The translations under genes and the position numbers were made by a program. A model generated the notes under the pieces. That model saw nothing but the letters and a program-made list of their open reading frames with translations. It did not search any database and was not told the origin of the DNA. From NCBI GenBank assembly GCA_005116945.1, contig SWDH01000027.1:1-52299 (forward strand): 52,299 nt of DNA, read 5' to 3'. Positions 50,786 to 52,299 of this stretch are shown here, piece after piece. The stretch comes from Nitrospira sp. Its GTDB lineage: Bacteria; Nitrospirota; Nitrospiria; Nitrospirales; Nitrospiraceae. Position 1 is the first letter of the stretch. Every line of letters begins with the position of its first letter.

Positions 50786-51616
50786 ATGGATCAAACAACC
50801 GCCACGCCGATTGCTTTTCTCGATGCCTACTCACCCGCGGAGATTGCCTTGCGGGTGCGTGAAATCGGCGTCGCGAAAGCGGCGATGCCGGTCCTGACTA
50901 TGTTTGCCCTGGCCGTCTTGGCAGGGGCCTTCATTGCGCTGGGCGCCTTGTTCTATACCGTCACGATGACCGGGGGCAAGACCGGTCAACTTCCGGCGTT
51001 TGGACTCATGCGTGTGGCGGGCGGTATCACGTTCAGTGTGGGGCTCATTCTCGTGGTGGTGGGCGGGGCGGAGCTCTTTACCGGCAATAATCTGATTGCG
51101 ATGGCCTGGGCTTCCGGTCGAGTGACGACACAACAAGTCATGAGGAATTGGGGATGGGTCTATCTCGGCAACCTGGTGGGCGCAGTTGGAACAGCAGTGT
51201 TAGTATGGCTGGCTGGCATACAGAGCATGAGCGATGGCGCGGTCGGAGAGACGATGGTCCAGATTGCGCGTGGCAAGATCGCACTCGATCCGGTCTCGGC
51301 AATAGCCCGTGGCGTCCTCTGTAATGTGCTGGTCTGTCTGGCCGTCTGGTTGTGCATGGGAGCACGGAGTGTCACGGACAAGATCCTTGCGATTCTTTTC
51401 CCCATCAGTGCCTTCGTCGCCTGCGGATTTGAACATTCCGTGGCCAACATGTATTTTCTCCCCATCGGCGTGGCACTCGCTGCGGGAACCTCGATGCCGC
51501 TCTCAGCCGTTGATGCAGTCAGCAATCTTGCGCTCGTCACGATCGGTAATATCTTCGGCGGGACTGTTCTCGTCGCATTGGTCTATTGGACGGTGTATTT
51601 GAGAAACTCGGAATAG
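50786..51616 (+). CDS. Formate/nitrite transporter, FocA/NirC family
   Basis: A 276-residue inner-membrane channel with six helices. Family motifs are GGAELFTGNNLIAMAW (about 95-110) and CGFEHSVANMYFLPIG (about 213-228), where the central His gates anion passage. Since the gene directly follows fdsA, formate is the likely substrate, although FNT proteins also carry nitrite or hydrosulfide. The ribosome-binding site is weak, and the leader is repeat T2. Its stop TAG abuts repeat B9. Confidence 0.92.
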   Translation: MDQTTATPIAFLDAYSPAEIALRVREIGVAKAAMPVLTMFALAVLAGAFIALGALFYTVTMTGGKTGQLPAFGLMRVAGGITFSVGLILVVVGGAELFTGNNLIAMAWASGRVTTQQVMRNWGWVYLGNLVGAVGTAVLVWLAGIQSMSDGAVGETMVQIARGKIALDPVSAIARGVLCNVLVCLAVWLCMGARSVTDKILAILFPISAFVACGFEHSVANMYFLPIGVALAAGTSMPLSAVDAVSNLALVTIGNIFGGTVLVALVYWTVYLRNSE

Positions 51617-51821
51617 CAGGATGCTGAAAAAGTCCGCCAGCGGCGTTCTCAGCTCATCGAAATCCTCAACGTACCCCAGAGGGTACGTCTCCGGTTTCGA
51701 CTCGCCTGCGGCCTTGCTGGACGGACCTTTTGAGCATCCTGCTGACTATTCAGGTAGTAGTGTCCTACGTGCTCCCAGACAGTTTGTTACACGAAAATTG
51801 AGTTTTCACACAAACTGTTAG
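51617..51821 (+). repeat. Family B hairpin element with right module (B9)
   Basis: CAGGATGCTGAAAAAGTC begins right after the TAG of the channel gene. The inner stem is GTACCC/GGGTAC, the arms are CGAAA/TTTCG and the tip is AGCATCCTG. The right module contains its own hairpin, ACAGTTTGT with ACAAACTGT (51780-51819), and ends at TTAG. Confidence 0.88.
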
Positions 51822-51842
51822 CATCACAGGAGTTTTGACATT

Positions 51843-52299
51843 ATGCCTTCCCCTCGCGCGACTGTCGGTATCCTAGTCGGGGGTGGACCGGCGCCGGGAA
51901 TCAACAGTGTCATCAGCGCGGTCACGATCCGCAGTATTCTCGGCGGCTGCGACGTGGTCGGCATCATTGACGGATTCAAGTGGCTTATGGAAGACAGTGA
52001 GAGTCGGGTACGCCCCCTCTCCATTGAAGAAGTCAGTCGCATTCACTTCCGGGGCGGGTCGTATCTCGGTACCTCGCGGGCGAATCCGACGAAGAAGGCT
52101 GAGTCTCTCGCCAAGGTCCTATCCTCCTTGATGAGGTTAGGCCTTACGCGCTTGGTGACCATCGGCGGCGACGATACCGCCTTCTCATCGCTCAAACTGG
52201 AGGAGCAGGCGGCTGGGCGGATTCAAGTTGTGCATGTGCCGAAGACCATCGACAACGACCTCGATCTTCCTTATGGCATTCCGACGTTCGGTTTTCAAA
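51843..52299 (+). CDS. Phosphofructokinase, probably pyrophosphate-dependent (3' truncated)
   Basis: The first 152 residues of a phosphofructokinase, cut by the window edge. It phosphorylates fructose 6-phosphate in glycolysis. Visible motifs are GGGPAPGINSVI (nucleotide or pyrophosphate loop, about 13-24), GGSYLGTSRANP (about 71-82), IGGDDTAFSS (about 107-116) and VPKTIDNDLDLP (about 134-145). GGDD rather than GGDG and the Lys in PKTIDND are characteristic of pyrophosphate-using enzymes. CAGGAG lies upstream of the ATG at 51843, at rather long spacing. Confidence 0.9.
   Translation, partial: MPSPRATVGILVGGGPAPGINSVISAVTIRSILGGCDVVGIIDGFKWLMEDSESRVRPLSIEEVSRIHFRGGSYLGTSRANPTKKAESLAKVLSSLMRLGLTRLVTIGGDDTAFSSLKLEEQAAGRIQVVHVPKTIDNDLDLPYGIPTFGFQ

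Noticed and set aside
1-52299. tRNA, rRNA or prophage genes
   Set aside because: No T-loop or anticodon-arm patterns, no ribosomal RNA signatures, and no integrase or phage structural genes were recognised.

Overview
The window is about 52 kb of fairly GC-rich bacterial chromosome. The gene set points to the phylum Nitrospirota, most likely Nitrospira: an NAD-linked formate dehydrogenase beside a formate channel, many universal stress proteins, single-haem c cytochromes, NnrS, CBS-pair proteins and numerous palindromic intergenic repeats. This is inference from gene content; no rRNA, tRNA or CRISPR was found. Forty-eight protein genes are annotated. Two run off the edges (an RND pump at the left, a phosphofructokinase at the right), and three are short genes of 31, 54 and 59 residues.

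Layout. 1-6002: end of a heavy-metal RND pump, a small cytochrome c, a DUF3568 lipoprotein, a coiled-coil protein and an MFS transporter, separated by copies of a GC-rich hairpin repeat (family A). 6358-12385 (minus): a 14-repeat propeller lipoprotein, a small helix-turn-helix-like protein, a coupled L,D-transpeptidase/GIY-YIG pair and two CBS-pair proteins. 13095-16806: a tandem universal stress protein overlapping a cation P-type ATPase. 17059-23546: macro-domain and ferritin-like proteins, a PII-like small protein, a lipoprotein, NnrS with a HEAT-repeat protein, a formyltransferase and a small exported protein. 23770-26330 (minus): a two-gene restriction-modification system resembling XamI. 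26871-29084 (minus): a pentapeptide-repeat protein, a cytochrome c and an FmdB-type zinc ribbon. 29443-32640: two kinase-like genes and a YheT-type hydrolase. 32836-37883: a PAS-rich NarX-type kinase with a NarL-type regulator, a receiver-only regulator and a stand-alone zinc module. 37993-45568: stress proteins, a hydrolase, an MgtE-like transporter, a cupredoxin and an operon ending in a 457-residue unknown. 45719-51616: formate dehydrogenase subunits (gamma, beta, alpha) and a FocA channel.

How the parts fit. The formate genes form one functional block: FocA would import formate and the FdsGBA-like enzyme would oxidise it, passing electrons to NAD+. The stress proteins, CBS proteins, ion transporters and PAS kinase suggest sensing of energy or redox state. 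Two promoters, one in front of the zinc module and one in front of the receiver-only regulator, share exactly the same arrangement of three CTAG tetranucleotides, a -35 box, a 17-bp spacer and a TATA-type -10 box. The neighbouring NarL-type regulator is the obvious candidate to act there, but that is inference.

The most unusual feature is the intergenic DNA. At least four repeat types occur: family A hairpins; families B and C, with the single element E, which are long hairpins sharing one core; and short palindromes (family D and TCAGC type). The hairpin arms differ between copies but keep pairing. Nine B/C-type elements or ends begin at, or overlap, the stop codon of the preceding gene, always in the same orientation, and several repeats supply the first or last residues of proteins.
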